Position numbers and translations under genes: made by a program. A DNA stretch of 36,616 bases. It comes from a virus. A model generated the notes under the pieces. The model was not told the origin of the DNA and did no database searches. It saw only the letters and a list, made by a program, of their open reading frames with translations. Location: IMG/VR virus record IMGVR_UViG_3300046616_000409, positions 1-36,616 of that record; one strand, written 5' to 3'. Positions 28,625 to 35,651 of the stretch are shown one piece after another (the first letter of the stretch is position 1; each line of letters opens with the position of its first letter).

Positions 28625-31423
28625 TCACGCCTGAAAAATCCAGCACTTCACAATGGGTTGTTTGGTGACGGTGGCGTTGGAGTGCTTGGCCTGATGGGCG
28701 CGTACCGCGCTGTCGGTTGCCTTGTTCGTGTCGATCAACTTCCGAGAGCGGGAGTCTTTCAGGCGCTCCCTCAACTCACTGATGTCCGCGACCTTCTGGC
28801 GGTGTTCGGCCGCGCATTTGACGAAGTCGTTGAGGTTGATGGCGATGGTGTGGTCTTTCTTGCTGTGGTTGACCACCGGTCCATCTGCGTCCAGGCCTTC
28901 GAGGTACTCGTAGACTTCCCAGAACTCAGCCACTACCGGGTGATCCGAACTGATCGAGGATTGGCGCTCGATGGCCATGCGGATGATTTGGGTCCGGGTG
29001 TGGCTGATTTGCGGTTCGCTGAGGGGCAACACCAGGCGCAGGCAATCGAGCAGGGCGAGCAGTTGGGCGTGGTTCTTGTTGATCCGCTCGACGCGGATGT
29101 AGCCGCGCAGCTTGTTGCCGCAATGGCCGCATTGACCCTGTTCATCTTTGAATGGCGTTTCGCAGGCGAAGCAATGGCTGTGGAGGGTGCGCAGCTTGGC
29201 TTCGTAGCCAGGCATGCGATTGGCAAACAGCTCCATCACTTCCGATTCTTTGCGTACCGCTTGCAGTAGGAAGTTGCTGAGTTTCGCACCCTCCAGAGAA
29301 TTGAGCAGGTCCGCCGCCGCACGGCTTTCGGCTGTGACGGTAGGCCGTACAAAGTGCAGTTTCACAATCCGGGTCATGATCGCCTCCGATGCAACCACCG
29401 GCGCGTTCTGGCTGATGGCAATCGTGGCGCGGAAGGGCGGCTCGTAGGTCTCGTTGCCGGCGGTTTTGACACCCTTGGTCGCCAGCGTGCCGCCGCCGTA
29501 GTAGTCCTTCAGTTCGTCCCATTCGAACGTTTTGGCGTGGGCCTTATCGTCGCCGCTGCGATCCGACTCCAGGAGTACGACGGGCATGCCGGAGATTTGG
29601 CCCATCAAGCGGCTGCGGCCGGCTTTGGTGGATTTTGATGGGTCGAAGCCTTCGTACCCTTCGCGGCCCAGCAATTTCCACAGCAGGGTGAGCAGGGTGG
29701 TTTTGCCGGCACCGGCTTCGCCCGTGGCTTCGAGGAATGGGAACGACTGGTACCGAGCGCGAATCTGTTCGGCGAACAGCGAGCCGAACCAGAAGGTCAG
29801 AGCAACAGTGCCCTGGGCGCCAAAGCACTGCCAGAGCAAATTCAACCACTGTGGGTCGTAGTCTTTGGCGTCTTTCTGCAGGGCGATCTTTACGCCTTTC
29901 TGCAGGCTCTTGAGCTTCAGTTTGCCCATCTCGAAGAACTCCTCTTCGTTGATGGTGATGAGCTGGCCTTCCCGGATGGCGATGTCGTTGAACACGTAGC
30001 AGCCGTACTCCCTGCTGTAGCCAACGTAGTCGATGGTTTGAACGGTCTTGATACCGAAAAGCTGGTCTTTCATGATTTTGTCCAACTGTTGTCCACTCCC
30101 GGTGAACACGGCTCCGGCACCCATGCCGAGAAGTCTTTTCTTGAATTCGCTGGCCGCTGCGACCTGGCCGCCGGTGAAGGTGTTTTTCACCGAGCCACCG
30201 TCGTGGGGGAAGTCGACGCGGAAGAAGTACCAGGACTCATCGGTGATCTCGTTGCGCTGGAAATACAGGGCCTTGGGGTAGCAGTTGGCGATCTCGACCA
30301 CGCAGCCGGACATGCGCAGTGCCTTGGCACGGCGCGCTTTGTCGTTCAGCTGTTGGTCTTCGTGGTTATCGCTGGCATCCAGTGCCTGCATGGCGCTGTT
30401 GAACTTCGAGATGTCCAACTTCCACCAGTACAGGCGGGAGTCAAAACCGAAGTGGAACTCTTCGCGCTCGCGCCACTGGTACATGAGCAAGGCTTTCTCC
30501 ACGGCGCTTTCTGCAATCAGCAGGGCACCGTGATGCTTGGTATCGTCCAGCTCTTTATCGATCCGCTGGGTGCGGGCTTCGACGTCGTCCATGAACGCCC
30601 AACGCTGGTGAAGATCGTTCCAATCAACCTTGCGAGAGTCAGGCTGTGGGATCTGCGCCGCGTCGCAGGTGAAGCCAAGATCACGAGCTTGGCGGACCCA
30701 CATCCGGGTGTATTTGTGCGCACCTGGTTCGTTGTCCAGTGCCCAGATCAGTTTTGGCGTCTTGCCGCTGCGAGCGGTGATCAGGGCTTTCAGCGATTCC
30801 TCTGGGTAGGCGTTCGAGGACAGCGCGGCGACGGCGGGGATGCCGTTCTGTACCAGGGCGATGGCATCGAAGATGCCTTCGACGATCCACAGTTCGTCTA
30901 CCTGCAGCAGGTCGACGCAGGGTGGCACCCACCAGTAGCCCTTGTAGCTTTCGCCAGGCTTGAAACGCGCTTTCTTCTTGCCAAAGCGGTTCGGCTTGTC
31001 GATGAGTCGCTCCCAATAGCCGCCTTTTTCAAGTGGAAAGCGAACGGTGGCCGAGCCAATGTTCAGATCCCGATCAAAGTAGTGCTCCTGGGTGTACCAG
31101 CCTTCAATCTGGCCGACGTCGAAGCCTCGGGCGAAGGTCAGGTAAGCCTTGGCACTCGCAGCAGGTTGATCATCGGTGGCAGGAGCACGCTTGCTCCAGT
31201 CGTCGAACAGGTCGCTGTACAGTTCCTTGACCGGTTCCATGTAGCGGCATTTCTGCTCGCGACCGCAGCGGATGAACCATGGCTCGTCATACCGGGAAAA
31301 CAGCCGCCGCTGGTTGCATTGGGGGCAGGTTCCCTTGCGCATGTATTGGGTGCCGGCCATGTGCTGCAGACCAAAGTCGGCCTCGAGCCGCTGCAGTACA
31401 TCAGCGCGCAGTTGATGGTCCAT
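28625..31423 (-). CDS. Replication protein: zinc-ribbon primase, TOPRIM and helicase domains
   Basis: This 932-residue protein has an N-terminal CHC2-like zinc ribbon (C33, C36, C53, C59), a TOPRIM primase core (VDELWIVEGIFDAIALVQNG, E182; LIWALDNEPG, D230), and a DUF927/SF3-like helicase with Walker A TGEAGAGKTT (568-577) and Walker B MPVVLLESD (613-621). A second zinc ribbon is at C751, C754, C765, C768. It would prime and unwind phage DNA. The ATG at 31423 is chosen because the preceding gene ends at 31429 and longer frames lack family sequence. P2 has gpA, a rolling-circle nickase, at this place; none is found here. Confidence 0.88.
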   Translation of the reverse strand: MDHQLRADVLQRLEADFGLQHMAGTQYMRKGTCPQCNQRRLFSRYDEPWFIRCGREQKCRYMEPVKELYSDLFDDWSKRAPATDDQPAASAKAYLTFARGFDVGQIEGWYTQEHYFDRDLNIGSATVRFPLEKGGYWERLIDKPNRFGKKKARFKPGESYKGYWWVPPCVDLLQVDELWIVEGIFDAIALVQNGIPAVAALSSNAYPEESLKALITARSGKTPKLIWALDNEPGAHKYTRMWVRQARDLGFTCDAAQIPQPDSRKVDWNDLHQRWAFMDDVEARTQRIDKELDDTKHHGALLIAESAVEKALLMYQWREREEFHFGFDSRLYWWKLDISKFNSAMQALDASDNHEDQQLNDKARRAKALRMSGCVVEIANCYPKALYFQRNEITDESWYFFRVDFPHDGGSVKNTFTGGQVAAASEFKKRLLGMGAGAVFTGSGQQLDKIMKDQLFGIKTVQTIDYVGYSREYGCYVFNDIAIREGQLITINEEEFFEMGKLKLKSLQKGVKIALQKDAKDYDPQWLNLLWQCFGAQGTVALTFWFGSLFAEQIRARYQSFPFLEATGEAGAGKTTLLTLLWKLLGREGYEGFDPSKSTKAGRSRLMGQISGMPVVLLESDRSGDDKAHAKTFEWDELKDYYGGGTLATKGVKTAGNETYEPPFRATIAISQNAPVVASEAIMTRIVKLHFVRPTVTAESRAAADLLNSLEGAKLSNFLLQAVRKESEVMELFANRMPGYEAKLRTLHSHCFACETPFKDEQGQCGHCGNKLRGYIRVERINKNHAQLLALLDCLRLVLPLSEPQISHTRTQIIRMAIERQSSISSDHPVVAEFWEVYEYLEGLDADGPVVNHSKKDHTIAINLNDFVKCAAEHRQKVADISELRERLKDSRSRKLIDTNKATDSAVRAHQAKHSNATVTKQPIVKCWIFQA

Positions 31424-31428
31424 GGTCT

Positions 31429-31674
31429 TCACTGCGCACGCTCCACAGCGTTGGTGTCGAGCTGCTTTTTCAACTCGCAGCGCGTGCGGCAGATCCCGGC
31501 GAGGTAAGGCAGGTCCTGGAGAACTTTGGGGCCGCGTTGGCCGGCTGGCACGTTCCGGTAGCGGTCGGAGTACCAAAGATCAGCCATGGTGACTTCGTAC
31601 TGACTGGTGAGCCATTGCAGGTATTTCTTTGCCTGCTGCTCTTCCAGTTCCAGTTGGATGGTGATTTTGCTCAT
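31429..31674 (-). CDS. Hypothetical early protein
   Basis: This 81-residue protein (MSKITIQLELEEQQAKKYLQWLTSQYEVTMADLWYSDRYRN) is mostly helical and basic near the C-terminus. A TTG 12 bases upstream is an alternative start. It ends five bases before the replication gene start, so the two are probably co-translated. No function is recognised. Confidence 0.72.
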   Translation of the reverse strand: MSKITIQLELEEQQAKKYLQWLTSQYEVTMADLWYSDRYRNVPAGQRGPKVLQDLPYLAGICRTRCELKKQLDTNAVERAQ

Positions 31675-31742
31675 GTCAGCCGCCAATAAGTTGCAGTTTC
31701 CCCTTACCCACGCGAAGCGGGCATACGGAGGGGAGGATTTAG

Positions 31743-32117
31743 TTAGTTCGAGGTGTCGCGGGAGGACAGCAAGCGCGCTGGTAAGAAGCGCGCCGGCACG
31801 GGGTAGCGTTTCTGTGTTTGGGTATCCAGAAGCCAGACCAGGTAACGAAATGCACTGCTTGCTGGATAAATGCCCAGCCGAGTTACGCGTTTCGTGGTCA
31901 TGCCTTCGAACTCGGCAACTGCCAGTTCGGCAATACGCTGCACCAGGTGCTCGGGTACCTCGAGTGACTGGGCGAGGTAGCGTTTGCAGTTTTCGAGTAG
32001 CTGATGGTCGCCCGACAAATGCTGTCCACTTTGGCGGTACAGGTAGGCCAGCGCCGCTTGCTGCATGGCGGCGCGATAGTCACTGGTGGGATTGATCGTC
32101 AAGGTGATGGCGTTCAT
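31743..32117 (-). CDS. Hypothetical early protein
   Basis: This 124-residue protein (MNAITLTINPTSDYRAAMQQAALAYLYRQSGQHLSGDHQLLENCKRYL) overlaps the Ogr-like gene by four bases. It is helical, with LEVPEHLVQRIAELAVAEFEG in the middle and SAFRYLVWLLD towards the end. Its place between Ogr and the replication protein suggests an early role. Similar proteins are common in Pseudomonas P2-like prophages as I recall, but with no known function. Confidence 0.78.
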   Translation of the reverse strand: MNAITLTINPTSDYRAAMQQAALAYLYRQSGQHLSGDHQLLENCKRYLAQSLEVPEHLVQRIAELAVAEFEGMTTKRVTRLGIYPASSAFRYLVWLLDTQTQKRYPVPARFLPARLLSSRDTSN

Positions 32118-32407
32118 GCGAGTGTGGCCTCCATTTCAAGTTGATCCAGCAAGTCGGGTTGATCATTGGCTGACTTCATTGCGGCGCGGCGCAGGGCTAC
32201 ATCCGCGATGGGAAGGCGAACGGCGGGGTTAGCCATGCCGCTCGGACTCATCTCATGGGTCATTTCAAACTCGGCACGTACGGACCAACCACAGGCCTCG
32301 TTGGCACATTGCAGATAGGCCACGCGCAGGAAAATGTGGGTGCCTTCGCTGGTGCGGATACGCATGCGGCCCATGCAATGGGGGCAGACAAGTTTGTAGG
32401 TGCTCAC
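32114..32407 (-). CDS. ogr: Ogr/Delta-like zinc-finger late-gene activator
   Basis: This 97-residue protein has the Ogr/Delta zinc pattern: MSTYKLVCPHCMGRMRIRTSEGTHIFLRVAYLQCANEACGWSV with C8, C11, C34 and C39 in the CxxC-N22-CxxxxC spacing. In P2, Ogr contacts RNA polymerase alpha and activates the four late promoters. Here three dyads at FI, V and O/P are the likely targets. In P2 ogr follows gene D. In this phage it sits in the early operon between the CII-like gene and an unknown gene, each overlapping by four bases, so it is made as an early product. Confidence 0.9.
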   Translation of the reverse strand: MSTYKLVCPHCMGRMRIRTSEGTHIFLRVAYLQCANEACGWSVRAEFEMTHEMSPSGMANPAVRLPIADVALRRAAMKSANDQPDLLDQLEMEATLA

Positions 32408-32877
32408 TGATCGGCCTCCTTGCTGTGCAGTTGGATCGTGGCCAGCACCTCGCCATGGCGAGCACTCAGGTATTTGCTGTGGGCAGCAAGAATTGCAGCC
32501 GCCTCACCTTTCTCGATGACACCATCGGCCAAGGCTTTATCGATGATCTGATCGACCACCCCACGCTTGGCTGCCGTGCTGACTGAACGGCTGTACAACT
32601 CGATGTTGTCCAGGGTGTCGGGATCGGCAATAGGTACGAACATGCCGCTGTATAGGGAGGCCACATACTCAGGAAAGAAGCTGGTACCCGCGTCTCGTTC
32701 GAGCATATGAATCTGGTCATCGCTCAAGGGCCGGCTGCCGGCGTTTTCGTAGACGTGGTTGTCGAATTTCTTGAGTTCGTAGCCGAGGCGCGCTGCTGCG
32801 CATTCGCGACCGCCTGGGTAAGCGCAAACAACGGCACTTACCACTTGGCGTCTGGTTTCTAGTACTGGGCGTTTCAT
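32404..32877 (-). CDS. CII-like phage regulatory protein (Phage_CP76 family)
   Basis: This 157-residue protein has the layout of P2-group CII/CP76 regulators: an N-terminal DNA-binding half (RRQVVSAVVCAYPGGRECAAARLGYELKKFDNHVYENAGSRPLSDDQIHMLE) and a C-terminal helical half. In phage 186 CII activates the promoter that establishes lysogeny. Here it lies directly after the gp16-like gene and overlaps ogr by four bases. Target sites are not identified. Confidence 0.85.
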   Translation of the reverse strand: MKRPVLETRRQVVSAVVCAYPGGRECAAARLGYELKKFDNHVYENAGSRPLSDDQIHMLERDAGTSFFPEYVASLYSGMFVPIADPDTLDNIELYSRSVSTAAKRGVVDQIIDKALADGVIEKGEAAAILAAHSKYLSARHGEVLATIQLHSKEADQ

Positions 32878-32906
32878 TTTCTGGTTTCCTCCTGGAGCCA
32901 GAGGCC

Positions 32907-33119
32907 CTAGTTTGTAATCACGCCGTCTTTGATCCCGAGGAGCACGGCTGCTCGATGTGCTTCACCTCGGAGGCACTTTTTCTGCCCATTCAAAACGGCA
33001 TAGACAGTGCTTGGGTTGAGGTTGTGTCGCTTGGCGAAATCAGCGGTGGACAGTCCCTGCTCAACCAAGCGCTCTCTGGCAAGTCGTAGTGCTTGCTCGG
33101 TGATACCTGTCTTCGGCAT
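32907..33119 (-). CDS. Cro/Cox-like DNA-binding protein (BcepMu gp16 family)
   Basis: This 70-residue helix-turn-helix protein has GLSTADFAKRHNLNPSTVYAVLNGQKKCLRGEAHRAAVLLGIK, close to BcepMu gp16-family proteins. It is the first gene of the leftward early operon and is divergent from the repressor gene, with 86 bases between the starts. It therefore plays the Cro/Cox part in the genetic switch: repressing the repressor promoter and perhaps assisting excision. The function is inferred from place and fold. Confidence 0.88.
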   Translation of the reverse strand: MPKTGITEQALRLARERLVEQGLSTADFAKRHNLNPSTVYAVLNGQKKCLRGEAHRAAVLLGIKDGVITN

Positions 33120-33205
33120 AGTGCTAATTCGTGTGATTTAGTGTGGATTTCCGACGATATTGGTCCAAACAATTGGGACTGTCAAGGTTAGAGGGTACAA
33201 AATTG
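33120..33205. promoter_or_regulatory. Divergent switch region with candidate operators
   Basis: The region separates the gp16-like gene and the repressor gene. It contains an imperfect dyad GTCCAAACAATTGGGAC (33163-33179), a tandem near-repeat GTGTGATTTA / GTGTGGATTT (33131-33150), and ACAATTGGG twice, at about 33169 and 33209, the second overlapping the repressor start codon. These are natural candidates for the repressor and Cro-like operators. Confidence 0.6.
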
Positions 33206-33553
33206 ATGACAATTGGGGCTCGGCTGCGCGCGGAGCGCACACGGCTGGGCGTTAGCCAAACGGAATTGGCTGTTGCATGCGGTATCGCGAAGAACACCCA
33301 GCTGAACTATGAAAAGGACGAGAGAAGTCCTGATGCCCCTTATCTGCTCTCAGCGCAAAAGGCGGGGGTGGACGTTTATTACGTATTGTTTGGTGAGCAA
33401 CTGCCGGTCTCAGCAGATCAGCTTTCGTCCTTTGAGCTGGAGATGTTGTCGTATCTAAAAGAGTTGTCGGACTACGACAAAGAATCACTTCGTCGTATGG
33501 CGTATGCGATGGCAACGGTTGCTAAAAACCCAACACCAGAGCCGCGTATTTGA
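33206..33553 (+). CDS. Lysogeny repressor (HTH_3, short CI-like)
   Basis: This 115-residue protein has an N-terminal Cro/CI-type helix-turn-helix (ARLRAERTRLGVSQTELAVACGIAKNTQLNYEKDERSP, residues 5-42) and a short C-terminal helical part (SSFELEMLSYLKELSDYDKESLRRMAYAMATVAK) that probably mediates dimer formation. There is no S24 autoprotease domain, so RecA cannot induce cleavage. It faces the gp16-like gene across the operator region. The ATG at 33206 has only a distant GAGGG; TTG at 33203 is in frame too. Confidence 0.9.
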   Translation: MTIGARLRAERTRLGVSQTELAVACGIAKNTQLNYEKDERSPDAPYLLSAQKAGVDVYYVLFGEQLPVSADQLSSFELEMLSYLKELSDYDKESLRRMAYAMATVAKNPTPEPRI

Positions 33554-33602
33554 AGCTATAGCACTCGGTCATGTGTGCATGGCGACGTTCGATAAGTAAC
33601 GC

Positions 33603-33632
33603 AAAAAAGCTCAGCCCAGGCTGGGCTTTTTT
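33603..33632. terminator. Bidirectional terminator between repressor and SOS gene
   Basis: GCTCAGCCCAGGCTGGGC is a stable hairpin flanked by AAAAAA on the left and TTTTTT on the right. It ends repressor transcription from the left, and can also end the long leftward late transcript after gene D from the right. Confidence 0.88.
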
Positions 33633-33675
33633 GTTTCCAGTAGTCCAACCCATTGGCGAAATCGCTCCAAAAATG

Positions 33676-33695
33676 TACTGTATGCACATACAGTA
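33676..33695. promoter_or_regulatory. LexA (SOS) box
   Basis: TACTGTATGCACATACAGTA matches the LexA consensus CTGT-N8-ACAG perfectly and has the outer TA on both sides. It ends 17 bases before the ATG of the 57-codon + strand gene and overlaps the place where a -10 element (TACAGT) would lie. The gene is thus probably repressed by host LexA and switched on after DNA damage. Confidence 0.9.
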
Positions 33696-33712
33696 TTGGA
33701 GCTTGGCAACCG

Positions 33713-33886
33713 ATGGAACCGATCCGCATCCCCGCCCACCCGAAGATCACCGCATTTTCGGTAATTGAGCCCGTCACAAAGCTGGAGCTCGAGCTGCTCG
33801 TCGGATATCGACGGCTGTCCTTGGATGATCAGCGGCGGATTCTTTTGGTGCTGCAGGCAATGGTGTCGGTAAAACCAAGCGCGTGA
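33713..33886 (+). CDS. SOS-controlled small protein, likely antirepressor (Tum-like role)
   Basis: This 57-residue protein starts MEPIRIPAHPKITAFSVIEP. Its C-terminal half VTKLELELLVGYRRLSLDDQ followed by RRILLVLQAMVSV aligns without gaps to the repressor's C-terminal helices (FELEMLSYLKELSDYDKESL...): E-L-E-x-L, L-S, a shared D, A-M and V. It has no helix-turn-helix. A LexA box lies immediately upstream. GGAG is 11 bases before the ATG. Because the repressor has no protease domain, an SOS-made protein that pairs with its C-terminal helices would explain induction. This mimics the role of Tum in phage 186, but no sequence relation to Tum is seen. Confidence 0.75.
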   Translation: MEPIRIPAHPKITAFSVIEPVTKLELELLVGYRRLSLDDQRRILLVLQAMVSVKPSA

Positions 33887-33949
33887 GTGGAAAAAGGCGG
33901 GCGGTAGGTCATCGTTTGTTGACCTGTTTCCTGACTCGTAGCACCTCGC

Positions 33950-35209
33950 TCAGGCAGAAAGCTTTTTCATTTCTCTATCCACTGCCCGTTTCGCCGTTTT
34001 CTCACTGGCGTACAACCATCGCAGCCGTTTGGGCTTTGACTGATCGCCAGCGGTCACGGTCTTTTCCTTTCCAGTTTTCTTGTCTCGGTAGTAGGCAATG
34101 ATCCCGGTGTACTCGCCTTTGTTTTCCTCGGCCAAGTCTTCCACCGTGTCCTCTGGCAGTTTGCTTTCCAGATCAAGACTCATGGTGTAGCCGTTGTCGG
34201 CGCTGAGGCTGTGCTGCACGTTGCCGCCATACCAGATGATTTCATCAATCTCGGCCTTCACGCCCTGGAGCGTGTAGGTCAGTTCCGGGATCAGATCTGG
34301 CCGGCCCCGGGCCAGGGTGTAACTCAGGGTGGCGCTGCCGCGTTGCAGGCGATTGAACTCGGCCCGGGCAGCCCGCAGGGCGGACTGCCGGTCGCTGTAG
34401 GTATGGCGCAGGTCCTTGAGGTTTTCACCGCCGCCGGCAATGGCTTCCTGTTTTTTGGCACTGTTCACGTCGTAGTAATAAGCCCGGACACCGTCGTAGC
34501 TGTCGCGATCGGCTTGCAGGTACCGGTGCTGGTCGCCATCGGCGCGGGTCAGGGTGATATGGGGCAGTGCCAGGCCGCTGGCCGTCTTGCCACCGCCGGC
34601 CGGCATGCACAGCAGGCAGCCCGCTTTGACTGTGGCCACGGCATCGAACTCTTCGCCCAGTCGACTGATCAGGTTGGCATCCGATTCATTGGCCTGGTCG
34701 AGCTGCAGGATGGGCAGACCGCCCAGGGCTTCGGCAATCGTTGCCTTGAGGCCATTGCCACTGGCGATGGCACCCAGCACTTTACCCAGGGTGGTGTTGC
34801 TCCAGCTGCGCTCGCGTTTGGTCTTGAGCCCCTTGCGCAGGTCCGCCGATCGCGCGCGAATGCTGAGCACGTCGGGGGCGCCGCTGTGCTCGGTTTCATC
34901 GACGGTGTAAGTGCCTTTGTCGACCAGGCCGGTATCACTCCAGCCCAGCCACAGCCGCAAGATCGCGCCCTTGGGTGGAATGGCCAGCAAGCCATCGTGG
35001 TCGCTGAGCGTAATGCTGAGCTGGTCAGCCTCGATGCCGCGATTGTCGGTCAGCTCCAGGCTCATCAGTCGCGGACTGATCAACTGCGCGAGGTCGTTAC
35101 CGTCGACGGTCAGGCGGAACGCCGGTACCGGATAGGTGGCATCGCGACGACTCTGTTCCAGCGTGCTGTTCACGTAGCCCGTCACCCGGGCAATCGCGGT
35201 ATCGATCAC
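33950..35209 (-). CDS. D: Tail protein D (baseplate hub)
   Basis: This 419-residue protein is P2 gpD (phage late control D family), the hub that caps the tail tube at the baseplate and binds the spike. Typical stretches are RLMSLELTDNRGIEADQLSITLSDHDG, KGTYTVDETEHSGAPDVLSIRARSADLRKGLKTKRERSW, and LSRLGEEFDAVATVKAGCLL. The GTG start at 35209 follows AGGGGGCTGCT and overlaps the stop of U (GTGA). Longer upstream frames run through U in another phase and are not used. It is the last gene of the FI operon. Confidence 0.95.
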   Translation of the reverse strand: MIDTAIARVTGYVNSTLEQSRRDATYPVPAFRLTVDGNDLAQLISPRLMSLELTDNRGIEADQLSITLSDHDGLLAIPPKGAILRLWLGWSDTGLVDKGTYTVDETEHSGAPDVLSIRARSADLRKGLKTKRERSWSNTTLGKVLGAIASGNGLKATIAEALGGLPILQLDQANESDANLISRLGEEFDAVATVKAGCLLCMPAGGGKTASGLALPHITLTRADGDQHRYLQADRDSYDGVRAYYYDVNSAKKQEAIAGGGENLKDLRHTYSDRQSALRAARAEFNRLQRGSATLSYTLARGRPDLIPELTYTLQGVKAEIDEIIWYGGNVQHSLSADNGYTMSLDLESKLPEDTVEDLAEENKGEYTGIIAYYRDKKTGKEKTVTAGDQSKPKRLRWLYASEKTAKRAVDREMKKLSA

Positions 35210-35646
35210 AGCAGCCCCCTCAGAATGTTCAAGCCGGTGCCGGTACTCGCACCGAGCAGATCTAAACGACCATCGTCGACGCGTTTCAGGCTCAGGTTGA
35301 ATTCGATCCGTCGCGCGGCGCCGTTGGGAAAGAAGATGGTCCTGGTTTCCGTCAGGTTGTCGATGACCCAGAGCCCGCACAACCGACCAGTGCCTTCGAC
35401 CATGGGCCAGGCCTTGCCGGTGTCAGCCATCTGGCGCAGTGCATCCAGGCTCAAGACGGTGCCGGCCAACTCTGGAAGGATGATGCCGGGGAGGGTGATG
35501 GCATCCTCCCCCCGGCCTAGAAACTGACGGGCTGGATTGGTGCCGATGCGGCTGCTGCCAGGGTGGCGCCATTCCGTCTGGCGCTGCATCTCCTGATAGG
35601 CCGCCGTGTGCAGGCTGAAAACGAACATGCCAAGGGCGAGCATCAT
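35206..35646 (-). CDS. U: Tail protein U
   Basis: This 146-residue protein matches P2 gpU: MMLALGMFVFSLHTAAYQEMQRQTEWRHPGSSRIGTNPARQFLGRGEDAITLPGIILPE, with LWVIDNLTETRTIFFPNGAARRIEFNLSLKR near the end. It is a baseplate or tail component of known family but unsettled exact role. It lies five bases after the tape-measure stop and overlaps D by four bases. Confidence 0.95.
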   Translation of the reverse strand: MMLALGMFVFSLHTAAYQEMQRQTEWRHPGSSRIGTNPARQFLGRGEDAITLPGIILPELAGTVLSLDALRQMADTGKAWPMVEGTGRLCGLWVIDNLTETRTIFFPNGAARRIEFNLSLKRVDDGRLDLLGASTGTGLNILRGLL

Positions 35647-35651
35647 GCGGG

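Noticed and set aside
30038-31507. 489-codon open frame on the + strand across the replication gene
   Set aside because: It is antisense to the zinc-ribbon/TOPRIM/helicase gene with clear motifs; no ribosome site or protein family supports it.
33883-34101. 72-codon + strand frame after the SOS gene
   Set aside because: Most of it is antisense to the end of gene D, and it shows only basic, low-complexity shadow sequence.
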